Assembly (NCBI GenBank): GCA_002914845.1
Contig: JXTC01000218.1
Span: 335,404-399,403 of the forward strand
Direction: 5' to 3'
Length of the DNA: 64,000 nt
Source: Trema orientale
Taxonomy: Eukaryota > Streptophyta > Magnoliopsida > Rosales > Cannabaceae
The notes under the pieces are model-generated. The model saw nothing but the letters and a program-made list of their open reading frames with translations, ran no database searches and was not told the DNA's origin. Position 1 is the stretch's first letter; each line of letters opens with the position of its first letter. Below are positions 1 to 11,969 of this stretch, piece by piece. The position numbers and the translations under genes were made by a program.

Positions 1-1934
1 GGGACCCATTATGTCAGCCAATTCGATCGAGCCATACATAATTATATATAACCAATCACGAAGAGTTTTCTCTTTGATTAAGTTTCAATTATTATCTTCC
101 TACATGTTTAGCACAAAATAATTTCAAATGTATAGATCTTTATAGATACTTTCTAATTAAAACTAGTAGACATATATCTAAATCTCATATTTTCAACGCT
201 ATTTTTATTTTTATTTTTTTTAAGACAACAGCCAAATATATGCGTTTAAGTATGGATTGTATTATATAGTTTGCTTATATGAAATAATCCTATATTTTTT
301 TAAGGAACAAACAATCCAATAATTGAATTACTCGGTACATCTCATCGTTAATAACGCCACTCGCCGTCTTCATATATATTTTTTGATGTGAGAATATGAA
401 AAAGATGTTATCATTCCATGGTAATAAACTATATAAAAAATAGGGGCTGTTTTCAAATTTTTCTCTCTCAACTATGTAGAGTGCCTCAATATGTCCTCCG
501 AACTTTCAATTTTAGCCTTGAACCCTTAAACTGATACTTTGTTAGCGTTAGGCAAACATATGATAAATTAACCCCGCCAATTTACCGATTTCAATCCCAA
601 ATTCTCTCATTTAAGTGTTCAAATGACACATGTCATTTTCCAACTCATTGCATGATAGAAATGACGATTTTAGTGGTTTACGAAGCAAAAGTAAAATTTT
701 AATGAGACATTTAACATAATTTCGGAGCAAAAGTAAAATAAACAAAAAAAAAAAAATTGTACATAATTTAAATAATGAGGAGAATATTTCCTTAAGAAAA
801 ATAAACAATAATGAGGAGAATATTATGTTATATTCCTTTGTTTTTTAAATGGAATATTATGTTATATTCTAATTACTTGTGGGAAGAAAGTAAACTATTT
901 TAGCTGTTGCGATCCAGTGGCACGTGCGTTTTTCACCATATTATATTATGTTTTCCAATGCTTTGTGTTCACAATAAAGATGATATAGATTATAGATGGA
1001 AAACACGATAGAAATTAGCCAAGTATATTATATAATATACATATATATATACACTAATCATTTAACGACAAGAAGTATGATTAAAGTTGTTACGAGTTTA
1101 CAAAATATCATTTTGCAAGTTTTGGCCTCAACTTAAATATATATATATATATATTATAATTTGTAATAAGTTTACAATATTTGTTTTATTGCTATACATA
1201 ATATAAGGCAAGAAATTGTTTTTTTTTTTTTTGGTCAAAGGACCTTTAATTTGTACTATTCCTTGTCTATTTATGTTTATTTATATTTTTAAGGGAAAAA
1301 GGGAAATTCTATATTATAATAAATTACTTGACACAATCGAAGTAATACAATTATGAAATTTCCTTATAAAATAAAGAAAACAATACAAGAAAAATTATGT
1401 GTAGCATGCGAATGGACCGCTTGATTCCTAAAACAAAAAATAAACGAAAGAATTACCACCACTGTATCTTAATAAAGAATTTGCATTACTAGCTAATTCC
1501 ATTGTTAGACAAAACTGAAATCACCATTTCTACTATGAATGTACAATCACTCTTTACAACATGGTCAGTGAACCTCTCGAAGATATCACAAGATCCTGAT
1601 CTTCACGAATCAAGGAACCCTCCTTCATCATCTCAAAGTATATCATCATCCCAATAGAGTAGTTAATCTTCCTGAACAAAATAATATTTATGATGAAAAT
1701 CTTTTAGATCTGAGTCGCAGAGGATTCAAATCTATAATAAAACTAAAAAAAAAAACAATAATGATAATAAAACAAAATCTACACGATCTAAAATCTAGTA
1801 TGACTAAATTCGTATGATAATAAGTCTATATAGGGATATAAACCTTCACACAAACAAAAGAATTAATAAAATTAAAAGACGAGGAAATTTAAAAAAACAC
1901 TAGGAAATCCTACCGGAGAAGGAGATCAACAGAG
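1..1934. other. AT-rich intergenic DNA
   Basis: No gene is recognisable. The stretch is AT-rich with many homopolymer runs and TA repeats. A G-box core (cacgtg) lies at 921-926, but nothing ties it to a gene. The only sizeable open frame (611-808, minus) is a low-complexity F/L-rich translation of AT-rich DNA and is not credible as a protein. Confidence 0.6.
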
Positions 1935-1942
1935 GATCTCTA

Positions 1943-2536
1943 TAAAGATGTAAAGTGGGTCGAGCCGAGCCGGACCACCCCACATGTGGTAAGCTCATAC
2001 GAGCTTTGTACTGAGCCTAGGCCCGACCCATAGAATTAGGGGGCCCGGCACGGCCCACAAGCCTAACTCACATTTTATGCGTACCTAAATGGGCCGTGCC
2101 TATGCGGGTCGACTATGGGCCACAATGTAGGCATAATTTCTTTATTGTTTTATGCCTTAAAATATCAAATATTTATTTATGTGGGCTAAAATATGAGCCT
2201 AAAACCCATTCATATTGTTTTAAAATTTGAATAAATTAAAAACAAACAAAAATAAGTAAATAAATAGCATTAAAAGTATGTAAATAAAAATATTTAATTA
2301 AAATTTTAAAGCAATATATTTAAAATTATATATAGAACGACTAAATATGAGCCTAATGTGGGCCAAGCTAGACCGAGTCGGGCCTGTGAACCTATTACTA
2401 AGACCCAGTCTGGCTCCTACTATATGTAACGGGCCGGCCTAGACCCACATTAATGTGAGTTGGGCCAAGCTAGTACAATGTTTTTTCTTCGGAATATGGG
2501 CCGGCCCACAGAGCCCGACCCACATTGACATCTCTA
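1943..2536. mobile_element. hAT-type non-autonomous DNA transposon (MITE)
   Basis: This 594-bp element is much more GC-rich than its surroundings and is packed with gggcc/ggccc words. Its ends are imperfect inverted repeats: the left end begins taaagatgtaaagtgggtcg and the right end, reverse-complemented, begins tagagatgtcaatgtgggtcg. The flanks carry an 8-bp duplication with one mismatch, gatctcta (1935-1942) and gatctcca (2537-2544). An 8-bp duplication plus termini beginning TA-G-GATG are typical of the hAT superfamily. There is no transposase frame, so it would depend on a partner elsewhere in the genome. Confidence 0.8.
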
Positions 2537-2544
2537 GATCTCCA

Positions 2545-3427
2545 TTCTGGGTAGAAATCAAGAAAAAAAAAAAAAAAGAAGTGTAGAGGAAGAATGAGGT
2601 GATAGGATTTTGTTCAATTTGAATCAGTACTATTTTCTAGTATATTTTTGTTTAAATGAAACATATTTAGAATTACATTTAAGTTTTTTAATGTGAAAAT
2701 TACACTTAATTTTTGGTAGTGAAGTAAAACTAACTTTATCTACATTGTCGTAACGAACAAATTTTTGTAATCCTCAAAAGGTTAAATTTGATCATAACTC
2801 ATTCGTATACATACGTTGAATGAGGAATAAGAGTATTCTTTTTCGCCGTTTCTTTCAAATATTAATCTCTGGTATCCAACTATAAGGGGACAGTCTCTGA
2901 AAAAGAAAAGAAAAGCTTTTCATGATTTTCATGTTAGTGTAGTAAATTTCATAAATTAAAGCTTCATATCCCCAGAATGCTATAATTTTTGTCTTGGTAG
3001 GACTAATCTACTTTTGTTTTTCATACTAATGTTATAATTTTTATTTTTTGTTCTATGAATGATAGGAAGGTTAATTATAAATATCTTTCTAAAATGAATA
3101 ATGTGAAAATTGCTGCTTACAATTAAGAAATTGTTCCTCTCTTTTCATCTCATGCTTATATATTTTTTTTATTAGATAGTAACAAGTACCTAATGGATAA
3201 ACTATTTTTACCTTACCCAGAAAAAAACACTGATTTATTTACTTATTCTTAGATACTATAAATTTTTATTCTTAGATACTATAAATTTTTGTTGTCAAAA
3301 CATAGTAATACCAATTATGCGTAATTAATCCTTTAAAAAATAAAGCATGGTTAAAACTAGACATAAGATAATAACAAACAAGTTGTTCTAATTTTCTGGC
3401 TAGATTAACATGTTTCAAAGAAGAGAT
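2545..3427. other. AT-rich intergenic DNA
   Basis: No gene or clear repeat recognised. Poly-A and poly-T tracts are frequent. A 23-bp word (ttcttagatactataaatttttg-like) is tandemly doubled near 3245-3291. Confidence 0.5.
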
Positions 3428-3783
3428 ATTATCACTTTTATACTTTGTATTTTGACACTCAGTTTAATTTATACATTATGTTTTAGTTATTATTAACATT
3501 GATCTTTAGATTTAAAATCGATTACAAATTTATACTCTGATACTAATTTAGAGCAGTTAATTTTTCAAGATTATTTAATAAACTTATTTTTGGATCAGTT
3601 TTTATAAAACTTATTTTTAATTTTTTAAATGACATCTTGGTAAATTAACTGCTTTAAATTGATATCAGAGAATAAATTTGTAACAGATTTCAAATCTAAA
3701 AATTAATCTTAATAGTAACTAAAATACAAGATACAATTTGAACAAAATGTCAAAATACAAGATATAAAAATGATAACAATTTT
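3428..3783. mobile_element. Fold-back MITE with about 145-bp terminal inverted repeats
   Basis: The left arm (about 3428-3575) and the reverse complement of the right arm (about 3635-3783) align along almost their whole length, sharing words such as tactttgtattttgaca, ttagttattattaa and ctctgatat. The loop is only about 60 bp. There is no coding capacity. The arm sequence resembles the terminal repeats of the larger element at about 9600-10520, so the two probably belong to one Mutator-like family. No convincing target duplication was found. Confidence 0.65.
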
Positions 3784-4087
3784 ATCACATGTTTGAACCA
3801 ATGGCGAGCGTGTGGGTCAAACATATCTCAGATTGTAGTTTATCAACCCCAAACTCCCAAGATTCTGGGTTAACCACATCGTATGAATGTTAAGGGACCA
3901 TGTGTGTGGATATACAAAACGCTTGACTCATATTTGTGATTATGGTCATCACTGGAGATTTCTTTTTTTTTTTCTTTCGTTGTGAATGGTCAAGAGTCAA
4001 GACTCATGACTAGAACAATACAAGTATGAATAAAACTTCACTAATTATGAATTGATAATTATCACCTCATAGTGTGTATAATAACTT

Positions 4088-4320
4088 AGGGATAACTGCA
4101 AAAAAATATATAAAATATGATATTTTCGCAATTTTAATTATATCTTTTAGTTTGTACAAAATTTTACTTCTATATTTTTAAATATATATAAATTTGTACA
4201 TAAATAGTATAAATTTGTAGAAATTTGAAATGTGAATGTATAATTTTGCACAAATTAAAAGACATAGTTAAATTTGCAGAAAGACTATACTTTAAAGTAT
4301 TTTTTCTTGTAAATAACCCT
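4088..4320. mobile_element. Short fold-back MITE, probably Mutator-like
   Basis: The ends pair as inverted repeats over roughly 90 bp: the left starts agggataactgcaaaaaa and the right, reverse-complemented, starts agggttatttacaag. The flanks carry an imperfect 9-bp duplication, taataactt (4079-4087) and aataacctt (4321-4329), matching at seven of nine positions. This suggests Mutator-type insertion. A minus-strand SINE abuts its right end. Confidence 0.55.
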
Positions 4321-4326
4321 AATAAC

Positions 4327-4484
4327 CTTTTTTTCTTTTTTTTAAAGTGGGGCTTAACTAATGACCACCACTTACTACAAATTTAAAGGAAAATAACACA
4401 CACATACTCTACCAAGATTTGAACCTTTGACCTCCAAAACTCACATACACATCCCTTAAGCCTTGAACCAACTGAGCTAACCCT
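4327..4484 (-). mobile_element. tRNA-derived SINE, copy 1
   Basis: Read on the minus strand, this starts with a tRNA-like A box (gttagctcagttggt), followed about 45 bases later by a B box (aggttcaaat), and ends in an A-rich tail (the T-rich run near 4327-4343). It is the same family as the copy at 41254-41420 and shares the 3' body (agtaagtggtggtcattag, agccccactt). Probable target duplication: aaccctaataac (4315-4326) and aaccctgataac (4479-4490), 11 of 12 matching. It is transcribed by RNA polymerase III in principle and moved by LINE machinery. Confidence 0.8.
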
Positions 4485-4490
4485 GATAAC

Positions 4491-5336
4491 TTATATATAT
4501 ATATATATCGAAATGCCTAACAATTTGATCAACTTTTGGAGATTGTTAGGTCCTGCTAACTGGTTTTCCACCACGTGGAAGTTCATAGTGTGTAAGTTCT
4601 TCATGCAAAAAAAGATTAATATAAAATAAATAAAAATTAATGAAATCATTACATAAAGTAGGAATACCAAAATTCATAATTAGTTCCTTTCTTGGGCTTC
4701 AAGTGATTTTCCAACAAGGCTCATCTTTTACTAAAGCAAAATAAATTTACAGAGTTCTCTAGCCTTTTTTATTTTGTTTTTAAAATTTTAATTGTGTTGT
4801 GGTTGGAAAGTAGGGATTGGTGGTGGGGGAAGGAATTGAGATTGCTTAGAATCATAGTTTTCAGTTCGGTGGTTCTGTATAATTACTTCTTTTAAGTATC
4901 TACATATATTCTAGCTAGAGTAGCTAGCCAAAATCAATTGGGGGCATTTCAAAGTACTTTCTCATAATTGAGCTCTTAAGAATTACGGCCAGATGAATTT
5001 GACTTTTGCAAATTTTAATTAAAACATATATTAATTAAAAGGGGTCATTTAATTCTTTTTTTTTTTTTCAGCACTGCATCTATAAATGATAGAATAACGT
5101 TAAGGCTGGCAATGTACACATATCTATAATGTTGAGACTAGATCTACAAAAAAAGAATTGGAAAATAAATAAACGAAAAAAAGAAAGAGAGTAGTTCTTA
5201 TAGGTTGGGCATTCCACTGGTGAAACTTAATATTGATAGTTATCTGACGTTTTTATTTTGAAAGGACAAAGATGCCATTTTAATCCAAGTGGAGTAGTAA
5301 TTCTTCTCTTTTAATATGAGATCTCTTTATCGAATG
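4491..5336. other. AT-rich intergenic DNA
   Basis: Starts with a TA microsatellite (about 4492-4508). No gene, RNA or clear transposon end recognised in the remainder. Confidence 0.5.
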
Positions 5337-5341
5337 ACTTG

Positions 5342-6747
5342 TGATGTGCATATATTTATACATTATTAGTATAAGTTTTTAAGCTTAATTTGTGCTTCAT
5401 TGTTATTTTTCTAAAATCATTTATCTTAATTTGTAGTGGTTTGTTAATTTAAGCAGGTTATAATGTATTTATTTGAACGAGAGCTTAGAGTGGTATTTTC
5501 CTAAACGAATTAGTGAAAGCTGACGTGAAGAAAGAAAAAAAAAAACAAAAGCCCAATGGTTTCTAAGGCCAACTCAAGTTGATGACACAACCAGCCAACA
5601 TTCATAAACGAGAATGACGATTTGTGCCTTATGACTTTATGTGATCATTATCACAAGGAAAAAGGAAGTTAAATTAGAAAGAGTCGGTGGCCATTTTATT
5701 CATTAACGTGAAAATTTGCAAAGCTGGAAAAATAAAAATTTACTCGAGTCGGTTACCCATTAGCACACAACGCTCTATATAAGAACACAAAGAGTGACAG
5801 TGAAAAAAAACGGCGAGGGAGTCTAGCGGCAGCTGCAGTACAAGGCGAGAGAGGCAGAGAGAGATTAAAAGAGAGAGAGTAATTGGAAGCCAAATTGGAA
5901 GAAGAGGCTTGCAACTGTTCTCAATCATTCACAACTCTGCTAAACTCTTTTTTGTTTAGGTTTTTATTTTCAGTTTTAATTATGTTGCAAATTTTTATTT
6001 TTAGTTTTGTTATTTTAGTTATGAACTAAATTTATTTTCTAGGATTACAATGAGATCTCAATATGTAGTTTGAATTATGATATTTCCTCTTTGATTTTGC
6101 GATTTTAATTTACGAATTGTTTATTCTATCTTACTCTTAATACTTTTGAGTACTTGATCACTACTTAAATTGATATTGTTAATTTGTATGAACTTGGAAA
6201 AGGAATTTCAGATTTAAACCTAGATAGAATAACACATGATCATTCTTAGATGAGTTTGTGTAGGATAGAAATATACTTACATAACATGTGCAATAATTAA
6301 AAGACCTTAATCTTAATGAATCTTTTCTTAATCTAATTCACATAGTTTTATAGTGAGTTAATTAGAGGAGATATTTTTACATGATTATCGGAAGAGGCTT
6401 GTAGATACACTAGGGTTCTTGATTGGCAATTCGGGTTAAATAGTAATTCAAAGAGGATAACTAGTAATTTAAGCATACGTAGAGTAAAAATTATAATCCT
6501 AAGTTTATTTTTCATTGGTGATTTGATAAATTACTTGCACTTTTTAGTTTTGTTTTATTTATTTTCTTGTCTTATTTTAGTTCAAATTTTAATTTTATAA
6601 TTTTTAAATTGATTGTTTGGATAAATTGATAACTAGTGTAGGTTAGTACTTAACAAGTTATAGTAATTTCTTTGTGGGAACGATATCTTTATTCATCACT
6701 TTATTACTTGTTCGATACGTGCGCTTGCGTATAAAAAATCTATAACA
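5342..6747 (+). mobile_element. Solo LTR, Ty3/gypsy Tat/Ogre-like
   Basis: This 1406-bp LTR begins TGATGTGCATATATTTATAC and ends CTATAACA. A perfect 5-bp target duplication, acttg, lies at 5337-5341 and 6748-6752. Its 3' part contains the stretch gtgggaacgatatc...acttgttcgat...cttgcgta, which I associate with the end of Tat/Ogre and Athila-type LTRs just before the primer-binding site. No primer-binding site or internal region follows, so this is a solo LTR left by recombination between the two LTRs of one element. A TATA box lies about 430 bp in. Confidence 0.85.
5776..5783 (+). promoter_or_regulatory. TATA box inside the solo LTR
   Basis: TATATAAG, followed by a purine-rich stretch (5800-5900, many gagaga words), is placed where a plant LTR promoter (U3/R boundary) would be. 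It could still drive transcription into flanking DNA on the plus strand. This is inferred from the sequence only. Confidence 0.5.
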
Positions 6748-6884
6748 ACTTGTTATTTGTGATCCTGCATTAATGCAGCTCGTAAATTTCTAGTATAGAT
6801 CCAACATATATTTGGACTAAAATGCCCATAAAAAAAAATCATATGAGAATTTAGAGTTGGGAGATATATTGATAGCTTCAAGAT

Positions 6885-7250
6885 GTGTTGTGTTGGAAAA
6901 AGTTCTCACTCTATACACTAGTTAAGAAATTATGAATAAAAGCACGCATCAAGAGCAAACATAAAAATAATAACACGTATGAGAGTCATTCTCTTATAAA
7001 TATAGAGATTTACAAAATCAAAACTAGAACTTGCAAAAACCTACACAATCCTTGGGTCTCTTTTATTATCTTCCGACGTCACATCTCTGTCTCTTTTCTT
7101 ACCTCCTCTCAACTCTCATCATCTTAAACTCTAACCTAAGCCCTATATATTCCTAGTCATATTCTTTGGTCAATAAGACTCCCCTTTAACTTAAATTAGC
7201 AGTTGTCCAAACCTAATTAAACAATTAAGTCGATTTATACAAAACTATAA
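6885..7250 (+). repeat. Direct repeat copy A, possible LTR relic
   Basis: A diverged copy of the same sequence lies at 8830-9205 in the same orientation. Shared stretches include aaattatgaataaaag, agagtcatt, ctcacctcctctcaa-like text and ttggtcaataaggctcccctt-like text. The shared part has the look of a short plant LTR: tttacatggtttggtgaaa, then a tccatagggataagag stretch in copy B. The pair might be the LTRs of a small element whose interior was later invaded by the MITE at 7285-8160, or two independent solo LTRs. Both are old. Confidence 0.45.
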
Positions 7251-7284
7251 ATTCATATAAAAGAAGGCAAGTTATAAAAAAACT

Positions 7285-8160
7285 CTATATATATGGGTCA
7301 TGTTTCAATGGAGATTTTTGTTTTTGCTCCATTGATGTGTACTTTCATTTGGACCATTGGATTTTGATTTGATAGTTATAATGATATTAGTAATTTTATT
7401 AAAAAATAAAAATCTAGTTAATACGTATATAAATATAGAAAACTATTTATGACTTAAAAAATTGGCAACCTATATGTGATCTATGAGTTGGAATTTTTTT
7501 TCTCAATCCCTTTTCCATTGTTTTTTCTTTTTTTTTTTAATTCTATTGTTGATTTTTATTAAAAAAATAAAAAAAAAACTAAGCGCGTATATATGTAGAT
7601 ATTTTTTATGAAGAACTAACTGTATATATATATATTAAATTTTTTATTAAAAAACTATTCCTTCTTTTTTATAATTTCAAAACTAATATTATACATCCTC
7701 TTAAAAAAAAAAAACTAACGTTATGTATATTCTTAAAAAAAAATCTAGCCTTTAATATAAAACTATTAAATACTAATTTTTTTAATAAAAAATTTTCCTA
7801 AAAAAACCATTCTTTCTTTTTTATAATTTCAAAACTAACGCTATACCTTTTCAAAAAAAAAAATGTTACATTCCATAAAAAAAACTAACTTTATTTATAT
7901 TCTCAAAAAAATTACTTATTCCTATTAGTAGCATAATGCGTTTAGATTAAATATAATTTAAAAAATTAAACTTATAAGTTAAAATTAAAAAGGAAAAGAA
8001 ATAAAAAAAAAGGAAAAATATTTGAATGAAACATTAATTAATCGAATAATAGAAATAAATGAAATTACTTGCTATTGTAGGTCATATTCAATTTGATCAA
8101 TCTTTCCCATCTATGGAGCAAAAATAAAAATCTCAATTGAAACATCCTTATATATATATA
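7285..8160. mobile_element. MITE flanked by TA microsatellite, copy 1
   Basis: Terminal inverted repeats of about 45 bp: the left reads gtttcaatggagatttttg then tttttgctccattgatg, and the right, reverse-complemented, reads gtttcaattgagattttta then tttttgctccatagatg. Both ends abut (TA)n. The interior is AT-rich with no coding frame. A second copy, in the opposite orientation, is at 34620-36175 and shares interior words such as aatacgtatataaatat and gacttaaaaaatt. Rice Micron elements are a known precedent for MITEs sitting in (TA)n. Confidence 0.7.
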
Positions 8161-8829
8161 TATATATATAATCTTTCAAAAAATAGAAACCAATTTCAGT
8201 AAAATATCCAATAATATCTGTATTGACTCAAATTCTTCCATGTCTGCCATGATTTGTTGGAGCCTTCACTGATGCTCATGTTATACTTGCAACAAAACAC
8301 ATTATTATTATTTTTTTTTGAAATAATGTTGCGTTCTTCTTTATTTTACTTCACCATACCATGTAAAATCCATGAAATTTCTTATCATATTACTATGTAC
8401 TTGTAAAACTTTTACGAAGATTCAAAATCATTGTGTTATCATGTAACCAAGGAATAACCACTGTATTTATGCATTTTCTTAAAATCATCATCACTTCATT
8501 GAGGACATAACCATCATATATACTACAATCCATAGAACACCCATCATATTTCTATATATGCACGAAACATCACTTGAGGATCTACTCAGATGATACACCT
8601 TCATCACATCAATCTTGTACTAATCATTAATATTGTTCCTATACTTTGCAACTTGAACATGCATACTAAAATTAATCTCCCAAAATCTTCTTTATGACCT
8701 TCCCTATCAGCTTTGCTAGGATTTCTATCATCAACTTTGTTAGGATCTCCCCCACATCTAGGATAATATTATTGTTCTACTATAATCTCTATCATTATCT
8801 CTGATAATATTTATTGGGAAAATTTTCCG
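8161..8829. other. Intergenic or repeat interior
   Basis: No gene recognised. It lies between the MITE and the second copy of the flanking direct repeat, so it may be residual interior of an old short retroelement. Near 8710-8770 the words gctaggatttctatcatcaa and gttaggatctccc form a weak local repeat. Confidence 0.35.
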
Positions 8830-9205
8830 CATCATTTTACACTTATTGGCAAATTATGAATAAAAGAACACATTAAGGACAACTATTACTATCACATCAC
8901 ACATACACGAAAAGGAAATATTATATTTTACATGGTTTGGTGAAATTGCTTTTGTCCATAGGGATAAGAGTCATTATACTACGTGTATATAAATTTATAA
9001 GATACAAACTAAAAGTACAAACTCAGTAGCACTAGAAATCCCCAGGTCTTTTTCCACCTCTCCTAGTCTCGTGTTCAATCTCTCTCCTCACCTCCTCTCA
9101 AATTTCACTCTCATCATCTAAAACTTTAGCCTAAGCCACATATTTATATAGTCACATTCCTTGGTCAATAAGGCTCCCCTTTAACACAAATTGGTAATAA
9201 CCCTA
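8830..9205 (+). repeat. Direct repeat copy B, possible LTR relic
   Basis: Partner of 6885-7250, same orientation. This copy is slightly more complete and holds atggtttggtgaaattgc followed by a tccatagggataagag stretch, then TATA-like text (tatataaattt), the pyrimidine-rich block and the ttggtcaataaggctcccc end. No target duplication was found. Confidence 0.45.
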
Positions 9206-9599
9206 ACCTGATCAAGCTCTTGTGGAAACTTATAACCCAAACATAAATTTGTTGAAAATACAAAAAGTTAAAACTAAACTCTAAAATATCAACCTAACAA
9301 AAAATAGTAACTTAGGTTAAGTATCCTACAAATTCATTATTTGAAATTTTGTTACAAGTACAGGTCAATAACTTTCCTATATTTTCAAAAAACATATCAA
9401 TTGAAGGACTCACATTGCATATTATTTGAAATATAAAAAATATATTATTTTGTAATTTCATAAACTAAAATGACAAATTATAAAAAAGGGTGAAACTACA
9501 GAGACTGTCTAAAATAAGACCAAACAAATCTTGAAAGTAGAACAATTAATTTCCAACCAAAAAACTTGTTAGTAGATCAGACAACTATGTTTTGTATTT

Positions 9600-10520
9600 T
9601 TATTATTTGTGCATTTCATACCTTCTGTTCTGGTTATTATCAATATTGTCCTTCATATTTTAAAATTGTTTTAAATCCATACCAAATCCAAGTCAAAGGT
9701 CAATTTTGACCGATAAGTTTTTCTAAAATATCCTTTTAGTTATAATAAAAAATTTATTCAAATTCTAAAACTAAATTAAATGAATTACTAAATCAGCAAA
9801 ATTTTTAGAAATACAAACTAAAATGAAAAACAAAAAAAAAACCCAGATCCATCATCTTCCACCCTCCCACGCTCTCTTTCGTTGTTCCTCTCTTCCATAC
9901 AATAATCCCAACTCAAAACAAACTGGACCTGTTGTGCTCTGATTTGGTGTTGACTCACTGAGAATCCAGTAAGAGTTTGTGGAACCAGATTCGGGAGATG
10001 GAGAACGTCAAGGAGCATTGGTGTTTAATGGCAGATCTGGAGCAACGAACTCATCTTCGGGTGGCCAAAATCGAACTTGTCAGAGTTGGCGCCATCCACG
10101 ATAAAGTTATAATTCCTACTGTAAGACCGGTGGGAGCTGTGAGATTGGTGGCACGCTTGGTTGATGGTGATGAAGATCAAGGAGCATGGGTGGGAGGGAT
10201 AAAGAAGACGATAAAAATTGGCATAGACTTTGGTCCGTGATGACGAAGAAGAGAACGTAAAGAAAAAAAAAAAATAAAAATTGGACCTTTCAAAACTTTT
10301 TGATTTAGTAAATAATTCATCTAAAATTTGAAGTAACTATTAAATATACCCATTTATTTAAATCGTAAAAGAATATTTTCTTCCTTAAAAAAATTCCTAA
10401 AAGGGGTATTTTAATAAACTTATCGGTCAAAATTGAAATATGAAATATGAAGGACAATATCAAATAATAAGTAAAACAAAATATATAAATGGAACAAACA
10501 ATGAAAATGCAAATATAAAA
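9600..10520. mobile_element. Mutator-like element with long TIRs, possible gene-fragment carrier
   Basis: The left 9600-9800 and the reverse complement of 10290-10520 align as long inverted repeats. Shared words include attgtccttcatattt, caattttgaccgataagttt and aattactaaatca. The approximately 450 bp between them is compositionally different: GC-richer, with an open frame on the plus strand at 9977-10240 (87 codons, in-frame ATG at 9999 starting MENVKEHW) and an overlapping minus frame. I do not recognise either protein. Long TIRs around a GC-richer, gene-like insert are the pattern of Pack-MULEs, which carry captured host fragments. Ends and target duplication are not resolved. Confidence 0.5.
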
Positions 10521-10530
10521 ATGACGTTAA

Positions 10531-11180
10531 CCCTGATTAATTCATTAAGGCAAGGCCCAAGGGAAAAACAACAAAACACCAGAGCGGGACAGAAAACAGG
10601 AAAAAACCAAACCGGCACCGTCAAAACGGATGGCGATCAACGGTATGCAAATAACCTTATGATATATGAATAGCCTTCTCTGCAAGAAGCTTTTGTGTAT
10701 ATGTGTATTGTATAATTCGATCCACTTAGGCAGGTGCATAGTGATCGTACTGATGTAGTCATTTGACTCATTTCAACCCGACTCTTGAAATGACTAGATC
10801 AAGTATCGTTATTAATGACTCAAAGTCTTGAATAATATAAAAAAGGTAGTCTCCGAAAATACATTTTTTCCCCCCCGAAGAATTCCATAATCCATATAAC
10901 ACTTTATTATTACGATAGTTGTGGTGTTGTGCATTTTTTATTTTTATTTTTATTTTTAAATTTTTTTAAAGTATTTGCGCGCATTGTTGCCTGGTTAAGC
11001 TGGCTCAAAACCTATTGAGTTTTGGACATTTATACCTATTTTTAAAAAAATATTACCAAATTTACGACCTTTCAAAAATAATAAAAATTCTGTACGACCT
11101 TTCAGGGCATTTTTCTAAATATTTTGAGAGCTAAAAAACGCGGTGGTATTTTAGTAAATAAGGTAATTTTTTTTTTTTCC
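10531..11180. other. Intergenic DNA
   Basis: No gene supported. Short open frames at 10440-10739 overlap the element end on both strands and have no recognisable features. A run of c and t tracts is present at 10865-10880. Confidence 0.45.
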
Positions 11181-11630
11181 AGGAAACCACAAAGGTTTCT
11201 TGGAAACTAATTTGGTTTCCTATTAGCGGAATGTCTTGTACGTAAATAAATCATACGAAACTATAAAGGTTTCTTGAAAACCAGTTTAGTTTCATTTAGC
11301 AGAATATCTTGTACGTAAATAAATCACAGGAAACTACGAACTTTTCTTAGAAATCATTGTAGTTTCCTTTTTACAGAAAAATAAATCATAAGAAACTACG
11401 AAAGTTTCCTGGAAACCATCGTGGTTTTCTTTTTGTAGAATACCATGTAGCTAAGTAAATCACAGAAAACTATAAAGGTTTCCTAGAAACCATTGCGGTT
11501 TCCTTTAGTAGAATGTCTTGTAGCTAAGTAAATCACAGGAAACCTTCTAGGTTTCTTGAAAATCATCGTAGTTTCTTTTTTGCAGAATGCCATATAACTA
11601 AGTAAATCACAGAAAACCACGAAGATTTCT
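11181..11630. repeat. Minisatellite of about 60-75 bp units with an internal palindrome
   Basis: Six diverged units and a partial seventh stand head to tail. Each begins with a near-palindrome of the form ggaaactacgaaggtttcc, followed by a second inverted half (gaaaccatcgtagtttcc-like), then a spacer containing agaatgtcttgta and ctaagtaaatcaca. One unit (third) is shortened. The stretch could fold into a series of hairpins. No coding frame runs through it. Confidence 0.8.
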
Positions 11631-11969
11631 ACTTAATTGTCATTGAGCAATTTCATCAAGCATTTGGTGTGTAACAATTCCATTTCTAATAATTTTACAC
11701 AATTTCATCAACCACTTATCTACTTCGAATACTTTTGTATATTATGGCATATATGAATGTATGTATATCAGATAAAAGAAATGAAAACAATAGAAAAAAT
11801 CTCAATTTTCAATACATCTTAAGTTAAAACAGTTAAGCAAATACCTCACAGACTAATTCATCATTAGAAAAATAAATAAGCCTCGATACTCCATTGAAAT
11901 TAAAGCTAAAGAAACTGAAAAGAAAAACCACAAAATGACACAGTTCTTCTTGTAAATCTTAATCAGACA

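Noticed and set aside
9977-10240. An independent 87-residue gene
   Set aside because: It is enclosed by transposon inverted repeats, has no recognised domain and overlaps another frame. It is kept only as a possible captured fragment.
11181-11630. CRISPR array
   Set aside because: Units are diverged tandem repeats with no unique spacers, and the window is a plant nuclear genome.
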